From Pseudorhizobium flavum (GTDB lineage: Bacteria; Pseudomonadota; Alphaproteobacteria; Rhizobiales; Rhizobiaceae): a stretch of 64,000 nucleotides of DNA. Both the position numbers and the translations under genes were made by a program. The stretch covers positions 1,364,001 to 1,428,000 of the forward strand of contig NZ_LR723670.1 of assembly GCF_902502825.2 (NCBI RefSeq). Direction: 5' to 3'. Each line of letters begins with the position of its first letter. Position 1 is the first letter of the stretch. Of this stretch, positions 1 through 9,265 are shown in pieces. The notes beneath the pieces were generated by a model that ran no database searches, was not told the origin of the DNA, and was given only the letters and a program-made list of their open reading frames with translations.

Positions 1-1593
1 ATCTTCACCAAGGGTGCAGATGTCGGCGGCGACCTCGTCGGTAAGGTGGAAGCCGGCATTCCGGAGGACGATCCGCGCAACCCGGCAACGATTGCCGATA
101 ACGTCGGCGACAATGTCGGTGACTGCGCCGGCATGGCCGCCGACCTCTTCGAGACCTATGCCGTCTCCGTCGTCGCCACCATGGTGCTGGCCGCGATCTT
201 CTTCGCCGGTGCGCCGGTGCTCGAAAGCGCGATGGTCTATCCGCTCGCCATCTGCGCCGCCTGCATCGTCACGTCGATCATCGGCACATTCTTCGTCAAG
301 CTCGGCACGAACGGGTCGATCATGGGCGCCCTCTACAAGGGCTTGATCGTCACCGGTCTGCTGTCGATCATCGGACTAGGAGCAGCGACTTCGTTCACGA
401 TCGGCTGGGGCTCGATCGGCACGGTCGCCGGCATGGATATCACCGGCACCAATCTCTTCCTCTGCGGCATCCTTGGCTTGGTCGTCACGGCCTTGATCGT
501 GGTGATCACCGAATACTACACCGGTACCAACAAGCGGCCGGTCAATTCCATTGCCCAGGCCTCGGTCACCGGCCACGGCACCAACGTCATCCAGGGCCTC
601 GCCGTGTCGCTGGAATCGACGGCGCTGCCGGCGATCGTCATCGTTGCCGGCATCATCTCGACCTACCAGCTCGGTGGCCTGTTCGGTACCGGCATCGCGG
701 TCACCGCCATGCTCGGCCTCGCCGGAATGATCGTCGCACTCGACGCTTTCGGCCCCGTCACGGACAATGCCGGTGGTATCGCGGAAATGTCCGGCCTGCC
801 GTCCGACGTGCGCAAGTCGACGGATGCGCTTGATGCGGTGGGTAACACCACCAAGGCCGTCACCAAGGGTTACGCGATCGGCTCGGCCGGCCTCGGTGCG
901 CTGGTGCTCTTTGCCGCCTATTCGAACGACCTTGCCTACTTCGCTGCCAATGGCGATCGCTACCCGTATTTCGCGGATATGGGCGACATTTCGTTCAGCC
1001 TGTCCAACCCCTATGTGGTGGCTGGGCTGATCTTCGGGGGTCTCATTCCCTACTTGTTCGGCGGTATTGCCATGACCGCGGTCGGCCGCGCCGCCGGCTC
1101 CATTGTCGAAGAAGTACGCAAGCAGTTCCGCGACAATCCCGGCATCATGCAGGGAACGGTGAAGCCGGATTACGGCCGTGCCGTGGACATCCTCACGAAG
1201 GCGGCGATCCGCGAGATGATTATCCCATCGCTCCTGCCGGTTCTGGCGCCGATCGTCGTCTATTTCGGCGTGCTGCTGATCTCCGGCTCCAAGGCCTCGG
1301 CGTTCGCCGCACTGGGTGCCTCGCTCCTTGGAGTCATCGTCAACGGCCTCTTCGTGGCAATCTCCATGACCTCCGGTGGCGGCGCCTGGGACAATGCGAA
1401 GAAGAGCTTCGAGGACGGCTATGTTGACAAGGACGGTACGCGCCATTTGAAGGGTTCGGAAGCGCACAAGGCCTCTGTGACCGGTGACACCGTCGGCGAC
1501 CCCTACAAGGATACCGCCGGCCCAGCCGTGAACCCGGCGATCAAGATCACCAACATCGTGGCGCTGCTGCTTCTGGCGGTCCTGGCCGGCTGA
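1..1593 (+). CDS. hppA: Membrane-bound proton-pumping pyrophosphatase, 5' end cut off by the window
   Basis: Couples hydrolysis of pyrophosphate to proton export across the inner membrane. The reading frame is open from base 1, so the N-terminus lies upstream; about 530 residues are present out of roughly 700 usual for the family. The pyrophosphate-binding segment is visible at the start ([20 protein letters not shown] region) with the acidic metal-binding motif DNVGDNVGD at about residues 37-45 of the visible part. Many hydrophobic segments follow and the C-terminus carries the paired [10 protein letters not shown] motif. The motif GNTTKA has Lys where potassium-dependent enzymes have Ala, so this should be the potassium-independent type. 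A strong terminator follows. Confidence 0.97.
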   Translation: MFTKGADVGGDLVGKVEAGIPEDDPRNPATIADNVGDNVGDCAGMAADLFETYAVSVVATMVLAAIFFAGAPVLESAMVYPLAICAACIVTSIIGTFFVKLGTNGSIMGALYKGLIVTGLLSIIGLGAATSFTIGWGSIGTVAGMDITGTNLFLCGILGLVVTALIVVITEYYTGTNKRPVNSIAQASVTGHGTNVIQGLAVSLESTALPAIVIVAGIISTYQLGGLFGTGIAVTAMLGLAGMIVALDAFGPVTDNAGGIAEMSGLPSDVRKSTDALDAVGNTTKAVTKGYAIGSAGLGALVLFAAYSNDLAYFAANGDRYPYFADMGDISFSLSNPYVVAGLIFGGLIPYLFGGIAMTAVGRAAGSIVEEVRKQFRDNPGIMQGTVKPDYGRAVDILTKAAIREMIIPSLLPVLAPIVVYFGVLLISGSKASAFAALGASLLGVIVNGLFVAISMTSGGGAWDNAKKSFEDGYVDKDGTRHLKGSEAHKASVTGDTVGDPYKDTAGPAVNPAIKITNIVALLLLAVLAG

Positions 1594-1617
1594 TGGGCCG
1601 ACCTTGAACGACGAAAG

Positions 1618-1650
1618 GGTCCGCGGATCGCTCCGCGGGCCTTTTTTTTT
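1618..1650 (+). terminator. Rho-independent terminator of hppA
   Basis: A GC-rich hairpin (CCGCGGA, loop TCGC, TCCGCGG with flanking GG/CC) is followed directly by nine T. It separates hppA from the convergent bamE gene. Confidence 0.85.
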
Positions 1651-1672
1651 CTTTGATTCTATGGCGCGGTGG

Positions 1673-2158
1673 TCACCGGCCGAGGTTCTGGAAGAGGCTT
1701 CGCGCCGCGTTCGCGTTCCCGGCCCCGCCAGCGCCGGAAAGCAGCTGCTGCAGGAATGTCAGGTCGCGGCCGCCTGTCGGCGTCGTGCGTGAGATCGTGT
1801 CGAACACCTTGCCGTCCTGCAGCGTGTAGTTCGCCTTGTTGGCGACGACGCCGTCCTTGTCGAAGTAGATGGCGAGCACGGTCTGCTCCACGAGGCGCGG
1901 CTTCATGAATGCCACCGGCCGCTCGCGTTTCTGCGAGATGTAGTAGAAGACTTCACTGTCGAAGGTGGCGGTGGTGGAAGGCGTGCCCATTGTCAGCAGA
2001 ACCTGCTCGCGGCTCGATCCGACCGGAATGAGTGCCAGCGACTCCTGGTCGATGACATAGCCATTGTACATCGTCTGGCCGATATCCATGGACGTGCAGC
2101 CGGTGACTGCGGTCGATGCGATGATGGCCGCCATTGCGGTTCTGCTCAACAACTTCAT
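1673..2158 (-). CDS. bamE: Outer membrane assembly lipoprotein BamE (SmpA/OmlA family)
   Basis: Small lipoprotein of the BAM complex that inserts beta-barrel proteins into the outer membrane. The predicted 161-residue protein begins with a basic-hydrophobic signal and a lipobox V-T-G-C with lipidated Cys21. The family core follows: SREQVLLTMGTPSTT, then FYYISQ and VLAIYFDKDGVV strands. A longer open frame exists upstream to 2419, but the lipoprotein signal fixes the start at 2158, preceded by a purine-rich AAGGTCTGAA. It is convergent with hppA and divergent from the cytochrome chaperone gene, as in other Rhizobiales. Confidence 0.9.
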   Translation of the reverse strand: MKLLSRTAMAAIIASTAVTGCTSMDIGQTMYNGYVIDQESLALIPVGSSREQVLLTMGTPSTTATFDSEVFYYISQKRERPVAFMKPRLVEQTVLAIYFDKDGVVANKANYTLQDGKVFDTISRTTPTGGRDLTFLQQLLSGAGGAGNANAARSLFQNLGR

Positions 2159-2396
2159 TTCAGACCTTAACACCCGCCTTGAGAGGCTTCCCCAAACTTC
2201 GCCTTGCGGCCCTCGCCATCGTCTGCTGGCCATATCATTGTGGCTATTCCGGGGACATGGCTCGGAACCAGGTTCCGGCCTGATGCGGAAGTGACCGCTG
2301 CGGACGACATGCGTAACGGCGTTGCAATTCGTGCATGCTTCGGTAAACCAGCTTTCGTTTCCATGCAACAGATGGAGACCAAACACGAGAGTTCTT

Positions 2397-2933
2397 ATGA
2401 TCTTCGGCCTGTTCCGCAAGAAAAAACAAAACCAGCCGATCGTCGATCGCCAGTACGCCTCCTTGACATCGACTGCACGCGATCCCTTCTTCTATACGGA
2501 CCTCGGCGTGCCGGACACGGTCATGGGCCGGTTCGAGATGCTGTCGATCGCGATGATCCTGTTTTTCCGACGCACGGCAAGTTCTGCAGTGAGCGGGCAG
2601 GAACTGGCGCAGGAGATCATCGACGCCTTCTTTCAGGACCTCGATCACTCGATCCGGGAGTTGGGCATTGGGGATCCGGGGGTTCCGAAGAGGATGAAGA
2701 AGCTCGCCGGCATGTTCTACGGACGGCTGGAAAGCTACGCTGCGGCGCTGGACGCCATCGATCGAGATGCACTGGCCGCGGCTCTGGCGAGAAACATACA
2801 TCCGCAGTCTGCCGAGCATCCGCCGATGGATGGCCTCGCGGGCTGGATGATCGCTGCAGAGAAGGCGCTTGTCGCCGTTTCGGAAGAAGAGATCGCCCGC
2901 GGTGGGGCAGTGCTGTTGCCGCCGGGCAAGTGA
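2397..2933 (+). CDS. Ubiquinol-cytochrome c chaperone family protein
   Basis: Predicted 178-residue cytoplasmic or membrane-peripheral protein of the Ubiq_cyt_C_chap family, related to mitochondrial CBP3, which helps assemble the cytochrome bc1 complex. The N-terminal FRKKK is followed by the family core with GRFEMLSIAMILFFRR and the later LFQDLDHSIRELGIGD-like segment (FFQDLDHSIRELGIGD here). The start ATG at 2397 was preferred over an in-frame codon at 2322 because homologues begin MIFGLF. It ends 7 bases before the DUF177 gene, so the two are probably cotranscribed. Function is by family only. Confidence 0.85.
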   Translation: MIFGLFRKKKQNQPIVDRQYASLTSTARDPFFYTDLGVPDTVMGRFEMLSIAMILFFRRTASSAVSGQELAQEIIDAFFQDLDHSIRELGIGDPGVPKRMKKLAGMFYGRLESYAAALDAIDRDALAAALARNIHPQSAEHPPMDGLAGWMIAAEKALVAVSEEEIARGGAVLLPPGK

Positions 2934-2940
2934 GGACGTC

Positions 2941-3510
2941 ATGACGCAAGAACACGGTCGAGGCGAAAGGCCTCCATTCTCCTATCCCGTACGGGTCGGC
3001 CACATATCCGCCAATGCGGTGTCCGTTCACGTCGAGGCGGCGCCTCGCGAACTCACGGGGCTGGCAAAGCTGTGGAACGTGCTGGACGTGAAGTCGCTGA
3101 AGGCGGATCTGCAGATCGCGCGCTGGAAGAAGGATGGCGTCCGCATCAAGGGGCGCGTCGAGGCGGCGATCGAGCAGGCCTGCGTCGTGACGCTTGAGCC
3201 GGTGTTTTCGCAGATCGACGAAACGTTCGAGCAGGTTTTCGTGCCGGAAGGGTCGAAGCTTGCCCGCCTGGTACTCAGCGACACGGCCGAGATGGTACTA
3301 GACCCGGAGGGACCTGACCTGCCCGAAACCTTCACCGGCGACACGATCGATGCCGGCGAAGTTGTTGCCGAAGTGGTAGCATTGGCCATCGATCCCTATC
3401 CCCGCAAGGCCAGCGTCGAGTTCAGCGCGCATATCGAAAGCGACGGGTCGACGGATGAACGCAAGCCATCCCCCTTCGCCGTCCTCAAGGACTGGAAAAA
3501 GCAGGACTAG
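2941..3510 (+). CDS. DUF177 / YceD-family protein
   Basis: 189-residue protein of the YceD (DUF177) family. In plants and E. coli the family is needed for 23S rRNA accumulation, and in many bacteria it sits before rpmF or fatty acid genes; here it precedes plsX. The family core is visible as a central antiparallel region ending in AAIEQACVVTLEPV and FEQVFVPEG. The C-terminus ends PSPFAVLKDWKKQD, a typical YceD tail (FA.L..L...). The single Cys in the QACVVT motif is retained but a zinc-like Cys pair is not. The start at 2941 follows the chaperone stop closely. Confidence 0.88.
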   Translation: MTQEHGRGERPPFSYPVRVGHISANAVSVHVEAAPRELTGLAKLWNVLDVKSLKADLQIARWKKDGVRIKGRVEAAIEQACVVTLEPVFSQIDETFEQVFVPEGSKLARLVLSDTAEMVLDPEGPDLPETFTGDTIDAGEVVAEVVALAIDPYPRKASVEFSAHIESDGSTDERKPSPFAVLKDWKKQD

Positions 3511-3604
3511 GATGGAAATCGCCTCGATTGGGTTGTAAGCACCGCCAGAACAATTATTTTGACCTCGATTTTCGCCGGGTGGCGAGCAAAGGGATCAGCG
3601 AAGC

Positions 3605-4651
3605 GTGATCAGAATATCTCTTGATGTCATGGGAGGCGATTTCGGCCCCGAAGTCGTCATCGCCGGTGCAGCCAAGGCATTGGAGCGGCATCCCGACGTC
3701 ACGTTCGTCCTCTTCGGGCTCAAGGAGGATTGCGAGCCCCATCTCCAGAAATACCCCAAGCTGCGCGAACGCTCGGTCTTCCACGAGTGCGAACTCGCGG
3801 TCGGCATGGACGAGAAGCCGAGCCAGGCCCTGCGCCGCGGCCGCTACGTCTCGACCATGTGGCGGGCCATCGAGGCGGTAAAACGTGACGAGGCGGACGT
3901 TGCCGTCTCCGCCGGCAATACCGGTGCGCTGATGGCGATGGCGAAGTTCTGTCTCCGGACCATGGCGCATGTCGAGCGCCCGGCAATCGCCGGCATATGG
4001 CCGACCCTGAAGGGTGAGAGCATCGTTCTCGATATCGGCGCGACGATCGGCGCGGATGCCCAGCAGTTGATGGATTTCGCGCTGATGGGCGGCGCGATGG
4101 CGCGCGCGCTTTTTGAAACGGATCGACCGACCGTCGGCCTCCTCAATGTCGGCGTCGAGGAAGTCAAGGGTCTCGAGGAAGTCAAGGAAGCGGGCCGGCT
4201 GATCCGCGAGGCGAACCTTCCCACCATCGCCTATCACGGTTTCGTCGAGGGGGACGATATCGGCAAGGGAACGGTGGATGTCGTCGTGACAGAGGGCTTT
4301 ACCGGCAACATCGCCCTGAAGACAGCCGAAGGAACGGCCCGTCAGATATCGCAGCTGCTTCGCGACGCGATGTCCCGGACGTTCCTCGCCAAGATGGGAT
4401 ACCTGCTGGCGAAGGGCGCATTCGACCTGCTGCGCGAGAAAATGGATCCTCGGAAGGTCAATGGCGGCGTGTTCCTGGGCCTCAACGGCATCGTTATCAA
4501 GAGCCATGGCAGCACCGACGCCGAAGGGTTCGCGGCGGCCATCGACGTCGGCTACGACATGGCCCGCAACCGGCTGACCGAGAAGATCGCCGAGGATTTG
4601 AGAATTTATCACGCCCGCCACCAGCCGCCGGCTGGTCCCGAGGCTGCCTGA
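3605..4651 (+). CDS. plsX: Phosphate acyltransferase PlsX
   Basis: Makes acyl-phosphate from acyl-ACP and phosphate, the acyl donor for PlsY in phospholipid synthesis. The 348-residue length and opening motif [14 protein letters not shown] are characteristic. Other family blocks include [10 protein letters not shown] near residue 100, LLNVGVEE, and the C-terminal [16 protein letters not shown]. The start is a GTG at 3605. It is followed by fabH after 18 bases, the widely conserved plsX-fabH pair, so lipid synthesis is coordinated. Confidence 0.97.
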   Translation: MIRISLDVMGGDFGPEVVIAGAAKALERHPDVTFVLFGLKEDCEPHLQKYPKLRERSVFHECELAVGMDEKPSQALRRGRYVSTMWRAIEAVKRDEADVAVSAGNTGALMAMAKFCLRTMAHVERPAIAGIWPTLKGESIVLDIGATIGADAQQLMDFALMGGAMARALFETDRPTVGLLNVGVEEVKGLEEVKEAGRLIREANLPTIAYHGFVEGDDIGKGTVDVVVTEGFTGNIALKTAEGTARQISQLLRDAMSRTFLAKMGYLLAKGAFDLLREKMDPRKVNGGVFLGLNGIVIKSHGSTDAEGFAAAIDVGYDMARNRLTEKIAEDLRIYHARHQPPAGPEAA

Positions 4652-4669
4652 CGACAGGATGACAACAGC

Positions 4670-5641
4670 ATGATCCGTTCAGTGGTTCGCGGCTATGGTG
4701 CCGCACTGCCCAAGCGCGCGGTAGCAAATCGTGAACTGGAAGGTGTCGTCGAGACATCCGATGAATGGATCGTCCAGCGGACGGGTATTCGCCAGCGCTA
4801 CATCGCGGGAGAAGGGGAGACGACGGCGTCGCTGGGCGAGGCGGCTGCGCGTGCTGCTCTCGACAAGGCCGCCCTGACACCGGCCGATATCGACCTGATC
4901 ATCGTCGCCACGTCGACGCCCGACAACACGTTTCCGGCAACGGCAGTCAATATCCAGAACCGTCTGGGCATGACGCACGGCTTCGCCTTCGACATGCAGG
5001 CCGTCTGCTCGGGCTTCGTCTACGCCATGGCGACGGCAGACATGTACATCCGGGGCGGGATGGCGAAGCGCGTGCTCGTGATCGGTGCCGAAACCTTCTC
5101 CCGAATTCTCGACTGGAAGGACCGCACCACCTGCGTCCTCTTCGGTGACGGCGCCGGCGCGCTGGTCCTCGAGGCGGCGGAAGGCGAGGGCACAATAGCC
5201 GACCGGGGGGTGCTGACGTCCCACCTGCGATCCGACGGCACCCACAAGGAGAAGCTCTACGTGGATGGCGGCCCTTCGACGACGGGCACGGTCGGGCATC
5301 TTCGTATGGAAGGCCGCGAGGTCTTCAAGCACGCGGTTGGCATGATTACCGATGTTATCGAGGCCGCCTTCGAGGCGACGGGGATCACTGCCGAAGACCT
5401 GGACTGGCTTGTGCCGCATCAGGCGAACCGGCGCATCATCGACGGCTCCGCGAAGAAGCTCGGAATTCCCTCCGAGAAGGTCGTGGTAACTGTCGATTTG
5501 CATGGCAACACGTCGGCGGCGTCCATACCGCTGGCGCTCTCCGTCGCTCTCGATGACGGCCGCATCAAGCAGGGCGATCTGGTCATGCTGGAAGCCATGG
5601 GCGGCGGCTTCACCTGGGGCGCCGTGCTCGTTCGTTGGTAG
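4670..5641 (+). CDS. fabH: Beta-ketoacyl-ACP synthase III
   Basis: Starts fatty acid elongation by condensing acetyl-CoA with malonyl-ACP. The 323-residue protein has the thiolase fold with the full triad: Cys113 (in AVCSGF), His250 (VPHQAN) and Asn280 (HGNTSAAS). The glycine-rich C-terminal [11 protein letters not shown] is present. It follows plsX in the same operon and is itself followed by an independent promoter for ihfA. Confidence 0.98.
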   Translation: MIRSVVRGYGAALPKRAVANRELEGVVETSDEWIVQRTGIRQRYIAGEGETTASLGEAAARAALDKAALTPADIDLIIVATSTPDNTFPATAVNIQNRLGMTHGFAFDMQAVCSGFVYAMATADMYIRGGMAKRVLVIGAETFSRILDWKDRTTCVLFGDGAGALVLEAAEGEGTIADRGVLTSHLRSDGTHKEKLYVDGGPSTTGTVGHLRMEGREVFKHAVGMITDVIEAAFEATGITAEDLDWLVPHQANRRIIDGSAKKLGIPSEKVVVTVDLHGNTSAASIPLALSVALDDGRIKQGDLVMLEAMGGGFTWGAVLVRW

Positions 5642-5702
5642 CCTCCGGCGGCCCTGTCTCCTTTCAGGACATTTGCCGAAGCTGCTGATTTTACAGTAGT
5701 GC

Positions 5703-5731
5703 TTGACCCTGCGGCCTAAGCAAAATACTCT
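5703..5731 (+). promoter_or_regulatory. Sigma-70-type promoter for ihfA
   Basis: TTGACC at 5703-5708 is separated by exactly 17 bases from TACTCT at 5726-5731, 39 bases before the ihfA ATG. The fit to the housekeeping consensus is good and the position suggests ihfA and the MerR gene have their own promoter. Confidence 0.55.
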
Positions 5732-5769
5732 CGCACGGCTTTCAGACGACAGTGGACTGGGCGGGGATC

Positions 5770-6108
5770 ATGGCCGGAAAAACAGTGACACGGGCGGATC
5801 TGGCGGAATCGGTTTTCCGCAAGGTGGGCCTTTCGAGAACTGAGTCCGCCGAGCTGGTGGAAACCATCATCGACGAGATCTGCAACGCCATCGTCCGCGG
5901 CGAGACGGTGAAGCTCTCCTCCTTCGCTACCTTCCAGGTCCGGTCGAAGAACGAGCGGATTGGCCGCAATCCGAAGACGGGCGAGGAAGTTCCGATCTCT
6001 CCGCGCCGGGTGATGACCTTCAAGGCCTCCAATGTCCTCAAGCAGCGTATCCTGCGCGCCCATAACATGCGAAAGCTGAAGCAGAAGCCGCCAGTGCCGG
6101 CCGCCTGA
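5770..6108 (+). CDS. ihfA: Integration host factor subunit alpha
   Basis: Nucleoid protein that bends DNA at specific sites as a heterodimer with IhfB. The 112-residue protein carries [16 protein letters not shown], the dimer core, and the DNA-intercalating arm with [14 protein letters not shown]. It is the alpha subunit by its T-R-A-D-L start and the C-terminal extension after [10 protein letters not shown]. The ATG at 5770 is chosen over an upstream GTG at 5752 because it matches the conserved N-terminus. Confidence 0.95.
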   Translation: MAGKTVTRADLAESVFRKVGLSRTESAELVETIIDEICNAIVRGETVKLSSFATFQVRSKNERIGRNPKTGEEVPISPRRVMTFKASNVLKQRILRAHNMRKLKQKPPVPAA

Positions 6109-6250
6109 GCAATTCAGCTGTTCAAATCCTCCACGCCTGCTTGAATTCCGCCCCATAGAGGGCTGAAATGTCGACGATTCGTGACTTGCGGCAATTGACG
6201 GCACGTCACGGATTGTGCGCGGGTATCATGCTCGCTTGTGGGAGATTGAC

Positions 6251-6787
6251 GTGGACAAAAGCCCGGACGCTTTCCGCACCATCAGCGAGGTCGCCGATGA
6301 TCTCGACCTGCCGCAGCATGTGCTGCGGTTCTGGGAGACGCGCTTCCCGCAGATCAAGCCGATGAAGAGAGGCGGCGGGCGCCGCTATTACCGGCCGGAA
6401 GACGTCGACCTGCTGAAGGGCATCCGACACCTGCTCTATGATCACGGCTACACCATCAAGGGTGTACAGAAACTCCTGAAGACCAACGGCAACAAGTTCG
6501 TTTCCGCCATCGCCTCCGGTGATCTTTCGGCGATGGATGCCATCGTTGCCGCCAGCAACGACAAGCATATCGAGCCCAAGGTCGGCAGTTCGGAGGAGGA
6601 TCAGCTTGTCGGCCGGCCGAAGGCCAAGCCGAGCGGCCGTTTCTTCGGGTTCGGAGCAGCCGGTGAGGGCGACATGGCCGAGGTTGCGATCGGCAAGGCG
6701 AGCATCGCCAAGGAAGACCGGGCGCTGCTGCAGGAGGCGCTTTTCGACCTGCTGGAGTGCAAGCGCCTGCTTGACCAGGTGCGCTGA
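6251..6787 (+). CDS. MerR-family transcriptional regulator
   Basis: 178-residue DNA-binding protein. The N-terminal winged helix is clear: [20 protein letters not shown], then [18 protein letters not shown] helical region follows and the C-terminus is short, without the Cys pattern of metal-sensing MerR proteins. Translation probably starts at GTG 6251, eight bases after a GGAGA; an upstream in-frame ATG at 6215 lacks such a site. It lies directly downstream of ihfA, an arrangement conserved in Rhizobiales. The target genes are unknown. Confidence 0.88.
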   Translation: MDKSPDAFRTISEVADDLDLPQHVLRFWETRFPQIKPMKRGGGRRYYRPEDVDLLKGIRHLLYDHGYTIKGVQKLLKTNGNKFVSAIASGDLSAMDAIVAASNDKHIEPKVGSSEEDQLVGRPKAKPSGRFFGFGAAGEGDMAEVAIGKASIAKEDRALLQEALFDLLECKRLLDQVR

Positions 6788-6909
6788 GGGTTCGCAGTCC
6801 TCCGGCGCTTTTTCGCTTCCCTCGCACGAAAATGTGCTCGTTCACCTCTGGTTCAGGCGCTTTGCAGGACCATTTCCTCTGGAAGGGACAAGAAAAGAGG
6901 TGAGGAAAC

Positions 6910-7323
6910 ATGAAAAAGCTCGCAGTCATTTTCGTTTCGCTGGTCACGGCCGTGTCCGGCATCACGCCTGCGCAGGCATTTCCCTCGGCCCCCACCGTCA
7001 AGGTTGAGGTGGCCAAGGATGTCCAGCAGGTCAGGCATCGCGGTCACCGGCACAGGCACTGGCGCGGACATCGCTCCTATGGTCCTCGCTACTACGGCCA
7101 CAGGCACTACCGGCACCGCCACGGCAATGCTGGCGCGATCATCGGTGGCCTTGCCGCAGGCGCCATCATCGGCGGCGCACTGGCGGCACAGCAGCCGCGC
7201 TACTACCGCGGCGGCAATGCGCATGTGCAGTGGTGCCACGCGCGTTACCGCTCCTACAGGGCCTATGACAACACCTTCCAGCCCTACAACGGCCCGCGCC
7301 GGCAGTGCCGCTCGCCCTATTGA
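6910..7323 (+). CDS. BA14K-family secreted protein
   Basis: 137-residue exported protein of the BA14K family, first described as an immunoreactive, lectin-like Brucella protein. A signal peptide ends near PAQA (residue 23). It is followed by a His/Arg/Tyr-rich stretch, a glycine-rich hydrophobic helix ([20 protein letters not shown]) and the diagnostic C-terminal block [21 protein letters not shown] with two Cys that could form a disulfide. A ribosome site AGGTGAGG lies just upstream. Its role in free-living rhizobia is not established. Confidence 0.85.
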   Translation: MKKLAVIFVSLVTAVSGITPAQAFPSAPTVKVEVAKDVQQVRHRGHRHRHWRGHRSYGPRYYGHRHYRHRHGNAGAIIGGLAAGAIIGGALAAQQPRYYRGGNAHVQWCHARYRSYRAYDNTFQPYNGPRRQCRSPY

Positions 7324-7356
7324 CGACGCGGTAAAATGGCCAAGAAAGGCCTGAAG

Positions 7357-7389
7357 ATCGGCGGCCGGGCATCCTGCCCCGCCGCCGAT
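7357..7389. other. Very stable hairpin without a U-tract
   Basis: ATCGGCGGC at 7357-7365 pairs perfectly with GCCGCCGAT at 7381-7389, and an inner GGGCA/TGCCC stem closes a TCC loop, leaving one C-C mismatch. No T-run follows on either strand. It lies between the BA14K gene and a small open frame and may end or stabilise the BA14K mRNA. Confidence 0.5.
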
Positions 7390-7473
7390 GTAAATCTTCG
7401 TAAACAAAGTCTTCCTAGACTGGGAACTGGTGGGGTCGATGCGCCGTTGTGGCGACTGAGACGGAGGGAAGAC

Positions 7474-7668
7474 ATGATCTGGAGGATTTTGACGGAAGTG
7501 CTGTCGGGCGATAACCAGCTGGCCACCGGGACATATGCGGACGGCTTCTACCACGTGCTGGCTAGAAGAGATCTTGTCCACGAACGCGACCGCAATTTCC
7601 GAGAGTCTTACGGTCGCGACTATTCGATCGGCCGCAAGCTCGACACGGCTCCACAGCTCCTTGCCTGA
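7474..7668 (+). CDS. Small hypothetical protein (64 aa)
   Basis: Short open frame beginning at ATG 7474, preceded at good distance by the strong ribosome site GGAGGGAA (7463-7470). The product is rich in charged residues (RDLVHERDRNFRESYGRD) with no signal peptide, membrane helix or recognised domain. The open frame extends upstream to 7336 but crosses the hairpin, so the inner ATG is preferred. I do not recognise a family; support rests on the ribosome site alone. Confidence 0.4.
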   Translation: MIWRILTEVLSGDNQLATGTYADGFYHVLARRDLVHERDRNFRESYGRDYSIGRKLDTAPQLLA

Positions 7669-7761
7669 CATCGGCGTCTGCTGACAGAAGATCCCGCCGC
7701 GATTTTTCGCTTGCGCCCGTCCTGCCGAATGACTAGGGAAATCCTGCTCGAAAGAGCGTGA

Positions 7762-7835
<74 letters not shown>

Positions 7836-7974
7836 GATTTTCGACAGGTAGTCCGCAAGGCAATCCCTATCTCTGAACGCCAGCTCCGACTGCGAGCTGG
7901 CGTTTTTGATTCTGAGGTTCACAGCCGCGGGAGACCGTCCCATCACCCAAGAGCGCAGAAAAAGCCGCCGGGGT

Positions 7975-7988
7975 TTGATCCAGATTAA
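7975..7988 (+). promoter_or_regulatory. FNR/FixK-type box upstream of the YeeE/YedE gene
   Basis: TTGATCCAGATTAA matches TTGAT-N4-ATCAA at 9 of 10 positions. It is followed after 21 bases by TATCCT (8010-8015), which would place the box centre near -41 of a transcript starting about 8022, the class II activator position. Identity of the regulator (FNR, FnrN or FixK) cannot be decided from sequence. Confidence 0.5.
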
Positions 7989-8063
7989 GCAAATACATTC
8001 AAATAGCCCTATCCTTCCCTGATCGGTCGATGCCCTTTGGCCACGAAATTGGAGAACTGGATA

Positions 8064-9158
8064 GTGATAGAGACGCTGATAGACCGGATAGGCACGTCGG
8101 ATCTTTTGCTCCTGGGAGGAATCTCGGTGGGCTTCCTGTTCGGCGCTTTCGCGCAGCAGAGCCGTTTCTGCCTGCGCTCGGCCGTCACCGAGTTTCGTCG
8201 CCGCGAGCCGGGCAACAAGCTTGCGGTCTGGCTGTTCACCTTCTCGGTGGCTCTTGCCGGCGTCCAGGTGGCGATCATGGCCGGATGGCTGGATGTCTCC
8301 CAGTCACGGATGATCGCCGCGACGGGCAGTATGTCGGGAGCGGCGATCGGCGGCATCCTGTTCGGGATCGGCATGATCTGCGCGCGTGGTTGCGCCACGC
8401 GGCTTCTGGTGCTGTCGGCGACCGGCAACCTGCGTGCGCTCCTGGCGGGACTGGTCTTCGCCGTGGCGGCACAATCGGCCTATAACGGGCTGCTGGCGCC
8501 GCTGCGGGCGGAACTCTCGGGCTGGTGGTTGGTCGAGGGCGGCTCCAACCGCGAAATCCTGTCCCTGCTCGGTGGCGGCAATCGCCTCGGCCTCGTGATT
8601 GGGCTGGCGTGGCTCGGTGCGGGCCTGGCCGTGGCTCTCTACAGCAAGGTGAGCCGGCGCGTCCTGTTCGCGGCGGTCGGTGCCGGGCTCGCCATCCCCG
8701 CTGGCTGGATCTTCACCTATTCAGTCTCCCAGGCATCGTTCGACCTCGTCTCGGTGGAATCGCTCACCTTCTCCGGACCCTCGGCCGAGCTCCTGATGTT
8801 GACCGTTGCGCCTTACGACAAGGCCCTCGACTTCGGGATCGGCATCATGCCCGGCGTGTTCCTCGGCTCGTTCACGGCCGCCTTCCTGACGGGCGAACTG
8901 AAGATCCAGGGTTTCGACAGCGGCCACACCATGCCGCGCTACATCATCGGTGCAGTTCTCATGGGGTTCGGCGCGATGCTGGCCGGGGGCTGCGCAGTTG
9001 GTGCCGGCGTCACCGGCGGGTCGATACTGGCCGTCACCGCATGGACGACGCTGATCGGGATGTGGATCGGCGCCATGGTCACTGACTGGGCCTTCGTTCG
9101 TTTCTGGGAAGAGCCCGAGGGATCGGTCTCCAGCATGGAACTGCGGCCTTCCTCCTGA
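8064..9158 (+). CDS. YeeE/YedE-family sulfur (thiosulfate) transporter
   Basis: Polytopic inner-membrane protein of 364 residues. Two similar halves each carry a Cys-containing signature: SRFCLRSAV near the start, MICARGCATRL near residue 100, and AGGCAVGAGVTGG near the end. In the structurally known YeeE/TsuA thiosulfate transporter, three such Cys residues line the substrate path, so thiosulfate or a related sulfur anion is the likely substrate. GTG 8064 is chosen because GGAG lies nine bases upstream; a TTG at 8037 is also in frame. It stands alone behind a tRNA and a candidate FNR box. Confidence 0.85.
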   Translation: MIETLIDRIGTSDLLLLGGISVGFLFGAFAQQSRFCLRSAVTEFRRREPGNKLAVWLFTFSVALAGVQVAIMAGWLDVSQSRMIAATGSMSGAAIGGILFGIGMICARGCATRLLVLSATGNLRALLAGLVFAVAAQSAYNGLLAPLRAELSGWWLVEGGSNREILSLLGGGNRLGLVIGLAWLGAGLAVALYSKVSRRVLFAAVGAGLAIPAGWIFTYSVSQASFDLVSVESLTFSGPSAELLMLTVAPYDKALDFGIGIMPGVFLGSFTAAFLTGELKIQGFDSGHTMPRYIIGAVLMGFGAMLAGGCAVGAGVTGGSILAVTAWTTLIGMWIGAMVTDWAFVRFWEEPEGSVSSMELRPSS

Positions 9159-9265
9159 CGCCTCTTTCGCCCACGGGAACATATCTCTCCCGCCGCCTGT
9201 TGTTTCCTGTCATGGAGTGCCCATGGCGGCACGCGTCACGAGACGGATGATGAAAGGAGACCAGC

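Noticed and set aside
9207..9224. PHO-like CTGTCAT-GGAG-TGCCCAT upstream of nadE
   Set aside because: One half is perfect but the other matches 3 of 7, and no -10 follows at the expected spacing; nadE is not a usual Pho gene.
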